A stretch of DNA of 40,674 nt from JANNAT01 sp031422555 (GCA_031422555.1 JANPLZ010000037.1:1-40674), one strand, 5' to 3'. Positions 16,437 through 24,792 are shown, numbered from the stretch's first letter. The notes: a model not told the origin generated them from the letters alone. Translations and numbers: made by a program.

Positions 16437-17483
16437 TCAGACAAAGGCGATCTGCACTTTCATGGCGCTTGAGCGGTCCGATGCGCGTTTGAACGCGGCC
16501 TCGGCGTCGGCCAAAGGCAGCGTGTGGGTGATCAGGGGTTTGACGTCGATCAGCCCCTTTTGCATCAGGCCGACTCCGGTCGCGAATTCGCCGTGAAACC
16601 GGAATGATCCGCGCAATTCCAGCTCTTTGGCGGTGATCGCCATCATGGGCAGCGCCATGTCGCCGCCCAACCCCAGTTGCAGGATAATCCCGCGCGGGCG
16701 CAGGGCGTGGATGCCCGCCGTCAGGGCAGGGGCTGCCCCCGAGCATTCGTAAAGGATATCGAAATAGCCCTTGTCGGCGGTAAAACCTGCCAAAGCCGCG
16801 GGATCGGCCGCCATATTGATCGTGCGATCCGCCCCGACCCCGCGCGCAAGACCAAGGGTGAAATCTGACAAATCGGTTGCCACAATCTCGGCGGCCCCGG
16901 CGCGGCGGGCGGCAAGAATGGCCAGCATACCGATCGGCCCACAGCCCGTGACCAAAACGCGTTTGCCCAGAATTTGACCGGCACGCGCGGTGGCATGCAA
17001 GGCCACCGCCAGCGGTTCGGCCATCGCGGCCTCTCCGGCGGTCAGGCCGTCTGCCGCCACGCACTGGCTGGCATCGGCGACCAGAACCTGCCGAAACGCG
17101 CCCTGAATATGGGGAAACGGCATCGCCGATCCATAAAACCGCATGTTCAGGCAGTGATTTTGCAAACCTTGCCCACAAAATTGGCATTGCCCGCAGGGCC
17201 GTGAGGGCGAAACCGCAACCAATTGCCCCGCCGCCAAACCGGTGACGCCAGCGCCCACATCGAGCACATGGGCCGACACTTCGTGCCCAAGGATCATCGG
17301 CTGTTTCAGGCGGATCGCGCCAAAACCGCCGTGGTTGTAATAATGCAGATCAGACCCGCAAATCCCGCCGGTGGCCAGCCGCAACCGCACCTGACCGGGG
17401 CCGGGGGGATCGACGGGGTGATTTTCGATGCGCAGATCATGGGCGGCGTGGATGACGATGGCTTTGGTCAGTTCCGAGGTCAT
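16437..17483 (-). CDS. idnD: zinc alcohol dehydrogenase, probable L-idonate 5-dehydrogenase
   Basis: Medium-chain dehydrogenase of 348 residues that probably oxidises L-idonate to 5-keto-D-gluconate. Catalytic zinc ligands are present (C42 in GGICGSD, H67-E68 in GHE), as are four structural zinc cysteines (C97, C100, C103, C111). The cofactor domain carries VLVTGCGPIGMLA. The stretch GICGSDLHYYNHGGFG is characteristic of IdnD proteins. It follows the hydroxyacid dehydrogenase with a one-base TGATG overlap, so the two are coupled. Nearby gluconate 5-dehydrogenase and gluconokinase support the idonate assignment; another polyol substrate is possible. Confidence 0.85.
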   Translation of the reverse strand: MTSELTKAIVIHAAHDLRIENHPVDPPGPGQVRLRLATGGICGSDLHYYNHGGFGAIRLKQPMILGHEVSAHVLDVGAGVTGLAAGQLVAVSPSRPCGQCQFCGQGLQNHCLNMRFYGSAMPFPHIQGAFRQVLVADASQCVAADGLTAGEAAMAEPLAVALHATARAGQILGKRVLVTGCGPIGMLAILAARRAGAAEIVATDLSDFTLGLARGVGADRTINMAADPAALAGFTADKGYFDILYECSGAAPALTAGIHALRPRGIILQLGLGGDMALPMMAITAKELELRGSFRFHGEFATGVGLMQKGLIDVKPLITHTLPLADAEAAFKRASDRSSAMKVQIAFV

Positions 17484-18424
17484 CAGATCACCGGTGTCAG
17501 CAACGGTTGACCGGCGAAATATGCCAACAAATTATCCCGCACCAGCTTGCCCATGGCCACCCTTGTTTCATAGGTGCCGGACGCATGATGCGGTTGCAAC
17601 AGCACATTGTTCAGCGCCAGAAACCGCGGGTTCAGCGCGGGTTCGCCTTCAAACACATCCAGTGCCGCCGCCCCCAAAGCGTTGGTTTCCAAGGCGTCCA
17701 GCAAGGCGGCCTCGTCAATATTTCCGGCGCGGGAAATGTTGATCAGCATGCCCTTTGGCCCCAGTGCGGCGATCACCGCGGCGCTGACGATATGGCGGGT
17801 TTCGGCATTGGCCAGCGCTGTGACAAACAAGAAATCCGACCGCGCCGCCAAGGCAACCGGATCAGCGATGTAGGCATAGGCCACATCTTTGGCGCTGCGG
17901 GCAGAATAGGCGATATCCATGCCAAAGCCTTCAAGCCTGCGGGCCACGGCAGCGCCAATGCGGCCCATGCCCAAAATACCGGCCCGTTGGCCCCAAACCC
18001 TGCGCTGTAACGGATAGCCGCCCTTGGCCACCCAAGACCCGTCGCGCGCCCAGGTTGCCGCGCCGATCATGCCGCGCGAATGGCACAACATCATGGCCAC
18101 GGCCAAATCGGCGCAATCATCGTTCAGCACATCGGGCGTGTTAGTGACGTGAATGCCGCGCGCGCGGGTGGCCACCAGATCCACCGCATCATAGCCCACA
18201 CCGTAAACCGAGATCAGTTTCAGGTTAGGGCAGGCCGCCATGATGGCGGCTGACGCGCCCAACTCGCCCTTGGTGGCAATGGCCTGCACCTTTGGGCCAA
18301 CTTCGGCCAGAAACGCGGCCTTGTCGGGGACGTCAAAATAGCGATGTATCGCGAAGGCCTGTTCCAAAGGCCCTTGATCCCAGTCGGGGTAGGGGCCAAC
18401 CTGCAAAACGTGGGGTTTGGTCAT
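17483..18424 (-). CDS. D-isomer 2-hydroxyacid dehydrogenase (2-ketogluconate/hydroxypyruvate reductase-like)
   Basis: NAD(P)-dependent dehydrogenase of 313 residues. It shows the family's nucleotide motif (GILGMGRIG, about 149-157) and the catalytic Arg-Glu-His set: R232 in NISRAGNIDE, Glu in DVFEGEP near 261, His in QPHHASGT near 279. After the second strand the sequence is YSARS instead of an acidic residue, which favours NADPH. GhrB-like enzymes reduce 2-keto-D-gluconate, glyoxylate or hydroxypyruvate. In this gluconate/idonate island, ketogluconate reduction is the likely job. It starts 76 bases from the divergent SDR gene, across a LacI-type operator. Confidence 0.8.
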   Translation of the reverse strand: MTKPHVLQVGPYPDWDQGPLEQAFAIHRYFDVPDKAAFLAEVGPKVQAIATKGELGASAAIMAACPNLKLISVYGVGYDAVDLVATRARGIHVTNTPDVLNDDCADLAVAMMLCHSRGMIGAATWARDGSWVAKGGYPLQRRVWGQRAGILGMGRIGAAVARRLEGFGMDIAYSARSAKDVAYAYIADPVALAARSDFLFVTALANAETRHIVSAAVIAALGPKGMLINISRAGNIDEAALLDALETNALGAAALDVFEGEPALNPRFLALNNVLLQPHHASGTYETRVAMGKLVRDNLLAYFAGQPLLTPVI

Positions 18425-18438
18425 CGGGGCCTCATGGG

Positions 18439-18467
18439 TTGACAGGAAATGTTAACGATAACATAAA
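18439..18467 (+). promoter_or_regulatory. candidate promoter with LacI/GntR-type operator
   Basis: TTGACA (18439-18444), 17 bases, then CATAAA (18462-18467), a good sigma-70-like pair facing the SDR gene. The near-palindrome GTTAACGATAAC (18451-18462) fills the spacer, where a bound repressor would block polymerase. It resembles GTTATCGATAAC at 7544. It also lies in the only gap between the divergent dehydrogenase genes, so one site could control both directions. Confidence 0.6.
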
Positions 18468-18500
18468 CGAGCCAAACGCGGCTTGTCGAGGGGAAATCAT

Positions 18501-19256
18501 ATGGGTTTGGGGTTGTTTGATCTGACGGGCAAGCGCGCGTTGATCACCGGGTCATCGCAAGGCATTGGACTGGCGCTGGCACAAGGCTTGGCGCAGGCGG
18601 GGGCGCAAGTGGTGCTGAACGGGCGCGATATCGCCAAATTGGCCCAAGCGGCCGCAACCATTCCGGGGGCAGCCCTGCTGCCGTTTGATGCCACCGATCA
18701 CGCCGCGGTGCGCGCCGCGATTGATGGGTTTGAAGCGGCCCATGGCGCGATAGATATTTTGGTCAACAACGCCGGTATGCAGCATCGCGGTCCGTTGGAA
18801 GACTTTCCCGAAGACGCGTTTCAACGGCTGTTGCAGACAAATATCGCGTCGGTTTTCAACGTGGGGCAAGCCTGCGCGCGTCATATGATTGCGCGCGGTG
18901 CGGGCAAGATCGTCAACATAGCCTCGGTGCAAACGGCTTTGGCCCGGCCAGGCATTGCGCCCTATACCGCCACCAAGGGGGCTGTGGGCAATCTGACCAA
19001 AGGCATGGCAACCGATTGGGCCAAACACGGGCTGCAATGCAACGCCATCGCGCCGGGCTATTTTGACACGCCGCTGAACGCGGCCCTTGTCGCCGATCCG
19101 GCCTTTACCGCCTGGCTGGAAAAGCGCACCCCCGCCGGGCGCTGGGGCACGGTGGATGAATTGGTGGGGGCGTGCATCTTTTTGGCCTCGGCGGCGTCAA
19201 CGTTCGTCAACGGCCACATCCTTTATGTTGATGGTGGCATCACGGCATCGCTATGA
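18501..19256 (+). CDS. idnO: short-chain dehydrogenase, probable gluconate 5-dehydrogenase
   Basis: Classical SDR of 251 residues. It has the cofactor motif TGSSQGIG (17-24), NNAG (89-92) and the catalytic triad S142, Y155, K159 (YTATK). Stretches such as LFDLTGKRALITGSSQGIG and MQHRGPLEDF are typical of gluconate 5-dehydrogenases (IdnO/Gno), which reduce 5-keto-D-gluconate to D-gluconate. ATG 18501 follows GAGGGGAAATC; an upstream TTG at 18483 is rejected because it precedes that ribosome site. The stop overlaps the gntK start by 4 bases. With idnD it links L-idonate to gluconate, then to 6-phosphogluconate. Confidence 0.86.
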   Translation: MGLGLFDLTGKRALITGSSQGIGLALAQGLAQAGAQVVLNGRDIAKLAQAAATIPGAALLPFDATDHAAVRAAIDGFEAAHGAIDILVNNAGMQHRGPLEDFPEDAFQRLLQTNIASVFNVGQACARHMIARGAGKIVNIASVQTALARPGIAPYTATKGAVGNLTKGMATDWAKHGLQCNAIAPGYFDTPLNAALVADPAFTAWLEKRTPAGRWGTVDELVGACIFLASAASTFVNGHILYVDGGITASL

Positions 19257-19741
19257 CCCGGTTGGTGGTGATGGGCGTGGCGGGCTGCGGCAAATCGGCG
19301 GTGGGGGCGGCGCTGGCAGTGGCGATGGCTGTGCCGTTCCGCGATGGCGACGATCTGCATCCGCCTGAAAACATCGCCAAGATGCGCATGGGTCAGCCGT
19401 TGACCGATACAGACCGCTGGCCGTGGCTGGCTTTGGTGGGGCAGGCGTTGGCACCGGGCGCGCTGATCATCGGCTGTTCGGCGCTGAAACGCGGCTACCG
19501 TGAGTTTATCACCCAAAAGGCGGGCGCGCCGGTGACGTTTGTGCATCTGGCTGGCAATCGTGCGGTGATTGAGGCCCGGATGCGGGCGCGCCAAGGCCAT
19601 TTCATGCCGCCCACCTTGCTGGACAGTCAATTCGCCGCACTTGAACCGCCGGACCCTGATGAAAACGCCATCACCGTGCAGATTGATCAGCCGTTGGCCG
19701 ATGTGGTGGCGGATGTGTTGGCAAAGCTGGCGCTGCGATGA
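19253..19741 (+). CDS. gntK: gluconokinase
   Basis: Small GntK-type kinase of 162 residues that phosphorylates D-gluconate to 6-phosphogluconate with ATP. It has a P-loop near the N-terminus (GVAGCGKSAVG, about 6-16), the substrate-side stretch FRDGDDLHPPENIAKMRMG, and the lid-like ARMRARQGHFMPPTLLDSQ. The length is normal for bacterial thermoresistant gluconokinases. It overlaps both neighbours by 4 bases (ATGA), so SDR, kinase and regulator are translated from one message. The product feeds Gnd, encoded 9 kb to the left. Confidence 0.93.
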   Translation: MTRLVVMGVAGCGKSAVGAALAVAMAVPFRDGDDLHPPENIAKMRMGQPLTDTDRWPWLALVGQALAPGALIIGCSALKRGYREFITQKAGAPVTFVHLAGNRAVIEARMRARQGHFMPPTLLDSQFAALEPPDPDENAITVQIDQPLADVVADVLAKLALR

Positions 19742-20763
19742 CAAATCGCTTGCCGCCGCGCAAACCGCCGACGATGGCCGATGTCGCCCTTGCAACCGGC
19801 GTGTCACCGATGACGGTCAGCCGGGCGTTCAAGCGTGATGCATCGGTATCTGATGCCACGCGCGACGCCATTTTGCAGGCCGCCGAGGGTCTGGGCTATG
19901 TGTTTGATGCCACTGCATCGACGCTGCGGTCGCAAAAGACCAGTTTTGTCGCCGTGACCATCCCGTCGATCAACAACGCCAACTTTGCCGATACCGTGGG
20001 CGGTTTGTCGGATGGGTTGAAAGAGCGCGGCTTGCAGATTTTGCTGGGCTACACGAATTACGACATCATCGAGGAAGAACGCCTGATCGAGCAGCTTTTG
20101 CGCCGCCGCCCCGAGGCCATTGTGGTCACAGGCGGCAAACATACCGAGCGCGCCCGCCGGTTGCTGGGCAATGCGGCGATTCCTGTGATTGAAACCTGGG
20201 ATTTGCCGCGCGCGCCCATCGGCCATGTGGTTGGCTTTTCCAATGCGGCGGCGGTGCGCGGGATGGTCGATCATTTCGTGGCGATGGGGTACCGCCGCAT
20301 TGCCTTTATCGGCGGCGATGCCGATCGTGACACGCGCGGCACCGATCGGCGGTTGGGATTTATCGCGGCGATGCAGGCGCATGGCCTCGATGCCACCCGG
20401 TTGATTGCGGCCGGGGTGCCGCCGATTTCGATGCGCGAAGGTGCGGACGCGATGGCGCATTTGCTGGCCCATTTGCCCGACACCGAGGCGGTGATTTGCG
20501 TGTCCGACCTGTCGGCGTTTGGCGCGCTGACCGAATGCCAACGACGCGGTATTGCGGTGCCGGGCCAAATGGCCATCGGGGGCTTTGGCAATTATGAAAT
20601 CGGCGCGATTTGCGTGCCCGGCCTGACCACGATCAACCCTGACCCGCGCGGCATTGGTGCGCGCACCGCCGCCCTGATTTTGGATGTGCTGGACGGCAAG
20701 CAAACCGGTCCCGCGGTTATTGCGGTGCCCGCTGATCTGATCGTGCGCCACAGCAGCCGTTAG
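19738..20763 (+). CDS. LacI-family regulator (GntR-like)
   Basis: Repressor of 341 residues, third gene of the gluconate operon. The LacI helix-turn-helix is clear (MADVALATGVSPMTVSRAFK, residues 13-32), followed by an effector-binding domain with IPSINNANFADTVGG, VTGGKHTERAR and ETWDLPRAPIGHVVGF. This pattern resembles gluconate repressors GntR/IdnR of the LacI family. The likely site is the operator at 18451-18462, giving negative autoregulation of its own operon and of the divergent dehydrogenases. The stop overlaps the stop of the convergent idi gene by 4 bases, leaving no room for a terminator. Confidence 0.87.
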   Translation: MTNRLPPRKPPTMADVALATGVSPMTVSRAFKRDASVSDATRDAILQAAEGLGYVFDATASTLRSQKTSFVAVTIPSINNANFADTVGGLSDGLKERGLQILLGYTNYDIIEEERLIEQLLRRRPEAIVVTGGKHTERARRLLGNAAIPVIETWDLPRAPIGHVVGFSNAAAVRGMVDHFVAMGYRRIAFIGGDADRDTRGTDRRLGFIAAMQAHGLDATRLIAAGVPPISMREGADAMAHLLAHLPDTEAVICVSDLSAFGALTECQRRGIAVPGQMAIGGFGNYEIGAICVPGLTTINPDPRGIGARTAALILDVLDGKQTGPAVIAVPADLIVRHSSR

Positions 20764-21290
20764 GCCTTTTGCACCGACCCAAAGATGCTGCCCTGATGTT
20801 CGGCCAGATAAATCCGCAGCCATGGGGTAAAATGGTCAGGCTGCGCCGTGGTTTCCCGGCTTAGTTCGGCCAAATCAATCCACCGGGTTGCCATTACCTC
20901 ATCGGGATTCAGCTTGATTGCCAGATCAGCCGTCGCTTGGGCGGTAAAGATATCGACAACCTCGTGTTCTGTCAGCCCGCCGCCCACATCGGCGCGGTAT
21001 TCAACGCCGCCCGCGCGCAGCAGATCAAGCCCGGTGATCCCCAACTCTTCAGCCAAGCGCCGGGCGGCACAGGCGGCAGGGTCTTCGCCCCAACGCGGAT
21101 GGGTGCAGCAGGTATTGGCCCACAGCCCCGGCGTGTGGTATTTTGACAATGCGCGGCGCTGGATCAACACCCGTGGCCCATCCATGACAAACACCGATAT
21201 TGCCATGTGCCGCAGCCCGCGCTGATGAACCGCCAGCTTTTCAACCGGTGTCAGCGTGCCATCAACCCAAGCGGGCACATATTCGGTCAT
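20760..21290 (-). CDS. idi: isopentenyl-diphosphate delta-isomerase (type 1)
   Basis: Interconverts isopentenyl and dimethylallyl diphosphate, feeding carotenoid and geranylgeranyl synthesis. The 176-residue Nudix-fold protein has the catalytic cysteine in NTCCTHP (C62), the metal/Nudix stretch RRLAEELGI, and catalytic Glu in LTEHEVVDIF (E108/E110). Length equals type-1 isomerases of phototrophic Rhodobacteraceae, where idi sits beside bchP. Its ATG overlaps the bchP stop by 4 bases (ATGA), making it the last gene of the bchG-MFS-bchP-idi operon. It is the outermost photosynthesis gene on this side. Confidence 0.93.
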   Translation of the reverse strand: MTEYVPAWVDGTLTPVEKLAVHQRGLRHMAISVFVMDGPRVLIQRRALSKYHTPGLWANTCCTHPRWGEDPAACAARRLAEELGITGLDLLRAGGVEYRADVGGGLTEHEVVDIFTAQATADLAIKLNPDEVMATRWIDLAELSRETTAQPDHFTPWLRIYLAEHQGSIFGSVQKA

Positions 21291-22468
21291 ACGTAGGAAG
21301 GCTTTACCAGCCGCAACAGATGGGCCACGTTTTTCAGGCCAATTTTCAAATGCGCTAAGGGGCGGGCCGACACCAGTTTCTTGTTCATATAGGCCTCAAA
21401 CGTCAGCTTTTGCACATCAACGTCGTGGCACAGGCTGACAAAGCGTTCGCGGCGTTCATCCGACTTGTAATAGGCGTCTTGCATGGTGCGCAACACGCGA
21501 AACACTGTGCCGTGTTCTTTCATGAACAGTTTGCGCGCCAATTTCAGGTCTTTGACGCGGCCAGAGGCCAGCATGGCCTGCGTGGCTGTTGCCGCCACCC
21601 GCCCGCCGACCATGGCGTAATATATGCCCTCACCCGACGATGGGGCCACCACCCCCGCGGCATCGCCTGCCAGCACCACATCTCGGCCATTGTCCCAGCG
21701 ATCCATCGGGCGCAGCGGAATTGGCGCGCCTTCGCGGCGGATGGTTTCGCAACCCGCAAGCCCGGCAGTGGCGCGCAGATCGGCGGTGGCTTTCTTCAAA
21801 TCTACCCCATCAATTCCGGTGCCCATGCCAACCGAAACGGACGTGCCATGCGGAAACACCCAACCATAAAAATCCGGGCTGATCTTGCCGTCATAGATCA
21901 CATCACAGCGTTTGGGATCATAAAGCGCATTCGCTGGCGGTGCTTTGACGATCTCATGGTAGGCAATGACATAGGGAATTTTATCGCCGCCCGGCACTTC
22001 GGTTTTGGCCACGTTTGACCGCGCGCCATCAGCCCCGATCACCAGTTTTGTGGTCAGACGTTCTTCGGCGCCGCTGACTTTGTTGCGGTAAACCACATGG
22101 GTGCCGTCGCTGTCGCGCTCGATGCGCAGATAGGTGCCGGTCACCCGTTTTACGCCGTTGCCAACAGCGCGCAGGCGCAGGAATTCGTCAAAATGTTCGC
22201 GGTCCACCATGCCGACAAAGCCGTTTTCAATCGGAATATCAACAGCGCGTTGGGTAGGAGAAATCATCCGGGCCGTGAAGATTTGCGCAACGATCTGGGC
22301 TTTGGGAATATCAAAATCGGCAATCAGGCGCGGCGGAATGGCCCCGCCACAAGGCTTGATCCGCCCGGCCCGGTCCAACATGGCCACGCGGCGTCCGGCG
22401 CGGGCCAGATCATCCGCCGCCGTGGCCCCACACGGACCGCCACCGATCACCACAACATCAAAACTCAT
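21287..22468 (-). CDS. bchP: geranylgeranyl diphosphate/bacteriochlorophyllide reductase
   Basis: Flavoprotein of 393 residues that reduces the geranylgeranyl tail of bacteriochlorophyll to phytyl. It opens with the FAD-binding Rossmann motif (VVIGGGPCGATAADDLARAG) and has the second flavin motif DVVLAGDAAGVVAPSSGEG at about residue 260-280, with the BchP/ChlP family stretch RIKPCGGAIPP. Its stop overlaps the idi ATG and it starts only 2 bases after the stop of the MFS gene, so it is mid-operon. Length and motifs are complete. Confidence 0.94.
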   Translation of the reverse strand: MSFDVVVIGGGPCGATAADDLARAGRRVAMLDRAGRIKPCGGAIPPRLIADFDIPKAQIVAQIFTARMISPTQRAVDIPIENGFVGMVDREHFDEFLRLRAVGNGVKRVTGTYLRIERDSDGTHVVYRNKVSGAEERLTTKLVIGADGARSNVAKTEVPGGDKIPYVIAYHEIVKAPPANALYDPKRCDVIYDGKISPDFYGWVFPHGTSVSVGMGTGIDGVDLKKATADLRATAGLAGCETIRREGAPIPLRPMDRWDNGRDVVLAGDAAGVVAPSSGEGIYYAMVGGRVAATATQAMLASGRVKDLKLARKLFMKEHGTVFRVLRTMQDAYYKSDERRERFVSLCHDVDVQKLTFEAYMNKKLVSARPLAHLKIGLKNVAHLLRLVKPSYV

Positions 22469-22470
22469 CT

Positions 22471-23763
22471 TTATTCCCCCGGAACCAAGTTGCTGTGCGG
22501 CGCATCTGCCGCCCCTTCGATAACCTGCAACGCCAAGACGGCGGCCACCCCGAACAGGGCAGCTTCTGCAATGAAAACAATGCCAAACGCTGTTGGCGCA
22601 TCGGCAAACAGGCGCATCAGATCAACGGCTGCCGCACCCGTCAGCCCGCCAAACCCGGCGGCAATCGCTTGGGATGCGCCCCAAAGGCCCATGCGGGTGC
22701 CCTCGCGGGAGGCGCGCCCCTGACCTGCCAGCGCCATCATCGACCCGATTGCAGCCACCGCAAACATGCCGTTGAACAGGCCCAAAGCCACCGTTGCCGG
22801 CAGCAATATCTGCGCGCCCGCAGGCAATTGCCCCGCCACCGCAATGGTAACCAGTGCCGCCGCCGATCCGATACATCCTGCCGTCACCCATGTGCGCAAT
22901 GACCCGATCCGCAGCCCTGTGGCGGCAATGCCGACCAACAGCATGCCCACAAAAACCCCGCCATTCTGCGCGCCCGAAAGCTGCGTCGATTGGCCCGGCG
23001 TAAAGGCAAAGGCCAAACCGGCATAGGGTTCAAGGATCAGCTCTTGCATAAAATAGGCGGTCATCGACAAAAAGATGAACACGGTGAAATTGCGCGCGCG
23101 GGATTCTGCCCAAACCTCGGCCAGACCGATGCGAAATGGCTGCGGGTGGGGTTGCGCCGGCGCGACGTGCAAGTGCCGCGCCTCGACCCCGGCAATCGCC
23201 ACGCATGTCAATGCAAAAGCCCCCGCACAAACAATTGCCACCAGTTTTAACAGCAGTTCAGGCGAATAGGGGTCCAGATAGCTGCCCACCACCGTGGCCG
23301 TCACCGCAATGCCAAAAATCATCATCAGCCAAGTGATTGTCGCGGCAGCTGCCCGGCGGCGCGGGTGTGTTGTGGTCGCAAGCAGCGCCAACAGCGAGGT
23401 GCCTGACGCGCCGACACCAAGGCCGATCATCGCATAGGCGGCAATGGAAAGACCCAGCCCTATCGCAAAGCTGGACTGCATCACCACCATGCCAAAAGCT
23501 GCCAGAAACCCGCCCGCGCCAAGACAGGCCATGCCCAAAATAATATAGCGTGTGCGTTTGCCGCCTGTGTCAGATCGATACCCCCAGCTTGGCCGGGTCA
23601 TCTGAATGCCATAGTGCAGTGCCACCAACAGGCCGGGCAATACCGCAGGCATCGCCAGTTCCACCACCATCAGGCGGTTCAGCGTCGAGGTGGTCAGCAC
23701 CACTATCGCGCCCAGACACAGTTGCACCAAACCCAGCCGCGCGATGGACACCCACGACAGCAT
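22471..23763 (-). CDS. PucC/LhaA-family major facilitator protein
   Basis: Membrane protein of 430 residues with about twelve hydrophobic segments, of the PucC branch of the major facilitator superfamily. It has the branch stretches LNRLMVVELAMPA near the N-terminus and RPSWGYRSDTGGKRTRYI in the first cytoplasmic loop. In Rhodobacter the equivalent gene between bchP and bchG is an ORF of about 430 residues, thought to help bacteriochlorophyll delivery or antenna assembly. I chose ATG 23763, which shares one base with the bchG stop (TGATG). An open extension to 23895 runs inside bchG and is rejected. It is a distant relative of lhaA at 35941 in the same window. Confidence 0.87.
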   Translation of the reverse strand: MLSWVSIARLGLVQLCLGAIVVLTTSTLNRLMVVELAMPAVLPGLLVALHYGIQMTRPSWGYRSDTGGKRTRYIILGMACLGAGGFLAAFGMVVMQSSFAIGLGLSIAAYAMIGLGVGASGTSLLALLATTTHPRRRAAAATITWLMMIFGIAVTATVVGSYLDPYSPELLLKLVAIVCAGAFALTCVAIAGVEARHLHVAPAQPHPQPFRIGLAEVWAESRARNFTVFIFLSMTAYFMQELILEPYAGLAFAFTPGQSTQLSGAQNGGVFVGMLLVGIAATGLRIGSLRTWVTAGCIGSAAALVTIAVAGQLPAGAQILLPATVALGLFNGMFAVAAIGSMMALAGQGRASREGTRMGLWGASQAIAAGFGGLTGAAAVDLMRLFADAPTAFGIVFIAEAALFGVAAVLALQVIEGAADAPHSNLVPGE

Positions 23764-24671
23764 CACGGCATCCCCTGCAGGCCGCGCAGGGCAACGGCGG
23801 TGATCATCATGCCGCTGACATACATCGCAACGCCGGTGGCATTGTACCACGGTGCCTTGGCTTTGGGGTCTTTCAGCAGGGTCGCCATCGCCCAAAACTG
23901 GCCAAGCAACAGCAAGGTCACCAATCCGGCATGAATGGGTTTGCCCCAGATTACCAGCAGCGCAATCACCAGAACCTGCGCCATGCCCATCACGGTGCAG
24001 GCCACCCGCGCGGCCACATCGGGGCCCAGCGTGACGGGCAGCGACCGCACCCCATGCTGGCGATCACCTTCCAAAGCCTTGAAATCATTCAATGTCATAA
24101 TGCCATGCGCGCCAAACGCATAAAGCAGGGCCATGGTGATCACCTGAAACGACGGCAGGCCTTGCGACAAAACCGCAGCGCCGGTGAACCAAGGCAGACC
24201 TTCGTAGCACAGACCCACCAGCCCCGGCCCCCACCAGCCCGACCGTTTCAGCCGCACCGGCTCGGCGGAATAGGCCCAGGCAGCGATGACGCCAACGACA
24301 GTGGCCGCAAACCCCCACGGCCCCAGCAACCACCCCAAGGCCAGAGAAACCACACTCATCGCAAGCGCAATCCACAGCCCCCAGCGGCCCGGAATACGCC
24401 CGGATGGAATCGGGCGCAGCGGCTCGTTCACCGCATCGACATGGCGATCACACCAATCATTCGCAGCCTGCGACATGCCGCAGACCACCGGACCGGCCAA
24501 AACCACGCCCAACACAACCATCGGCCACGCTTGCCACGGCGAGTTTCCAACCGACACAATGCCGCATAAATAGGCCCACATCGGCGGAAACCATGTGATT
24601 GGCTTTATCAGCTCTAACATGGCTTTGGGATTTGGGTAGCGGGAATTGTGTAAGGTTTGCGTTACGGTCAT
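23763..24671 (-). CDS. bchG: bacteriochlorophyll a synthase (geranylgeranyl transferase)
   Basis: UbiA-family membrane prenyltransferase of 302 residues that esterifies bacteriochlorophyllide a with geranylgeranyl diphosphate. The first aspartate motif is NDWCDRHVDAVNEP (about residues 70-83), and a second is LNDFKALEGDRQHG (about 196-209). The opening LELIKPITWFPPMWAYLCG is characteristic of BchG. It has roughly eight or nine membrane segments. First gene of the bchG-MFS-bchP-idi operon. PpsR boxes lie over and before its start codon, so aerobic or light repression is expected. Confidence 0.95.
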   Translation of the reverse strand: MTVTQTLHNSRYPNPKAMLELIKPITWFPPMWAYLCGIVSVGNSPWQAWPMVVLGVVLAGPVVCGMSQAANDWCDRHVDAVNEPLRPIPSGRIPGRWGLWIALAMSVVSLALGWLLGPWGFAATVVGVIAAWAYSAEPVRLKRSGWWGPGLVGLCYEGLPWFTGAAVLSQGLPSFQVITMALLYAFGAHGIMTLNDFKALEGDRQHGVRSLPVTLGPDVAARVACTVMGMAQVLVIALLVIWGKPIHAGLVTLLLLGQFWAMATLLKDPKAKAPWYNATGVAMYVSGMMITAVALRGLQGMP

Positions 24672-24690
24672 GTGTCAACTTAACATTACA
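24649..24690 (-). promoter_or_regulatory. tandem PpsR (CrtJ) boxes at bchG
   Basis: A perfect TGT-N12-ACA box at 24673-24690 (TGTCAACTTAACATTACA) lies just upstream of the bchG ATG. A second, one-mismatch box (TGT-N12-ACG) lies at 24649-24666 inside the first codons, 6 bases away. Paired boxes with short spacing are how PpsR/CrtJ tetramers are known to bind. The encoded PpsR lies immediately upstream. Confidence 0.65.
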
Positions 24691-24703
24691 TATTTGAGTC
24701 GAT

Positions 24704-24771
24704 CAAGGTCTGAATTTTGGCAAGGTCTGAATTTTGACAAGGTCTGAATTTTGGTAAGGTCTGAATTGCCG
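24704..24771. repeat. four-copy 17-bp tandem repeat
   Basis: Four head-to-tail 17-bp units of CAAGGTCTGAATTTTGG at 24704-24720, 24721-24737 (last base A), 24738-24754 and 24755-24771 (degenerate: starts T and ends in GCCG). It fills the gap between the ppsR terminator and the bchG PpsR box. No gene overlaps it. Function is unknown; see findings. Confidence 0.9.
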
Positions 24772-24792
24772 CAACGCCCGCGGAATGCAGAA

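Noticed and set aside
23550..24569. Plus-strand open frame of 339 codons
   Set aside because: Antisense to bchG and the PucC-family gene, low-complexity composition and no ribosome site.
24704..24771. CRISPR array
   Set aside because: Units are directly abutting 17-mers with no spacers and no cas genes nearby.
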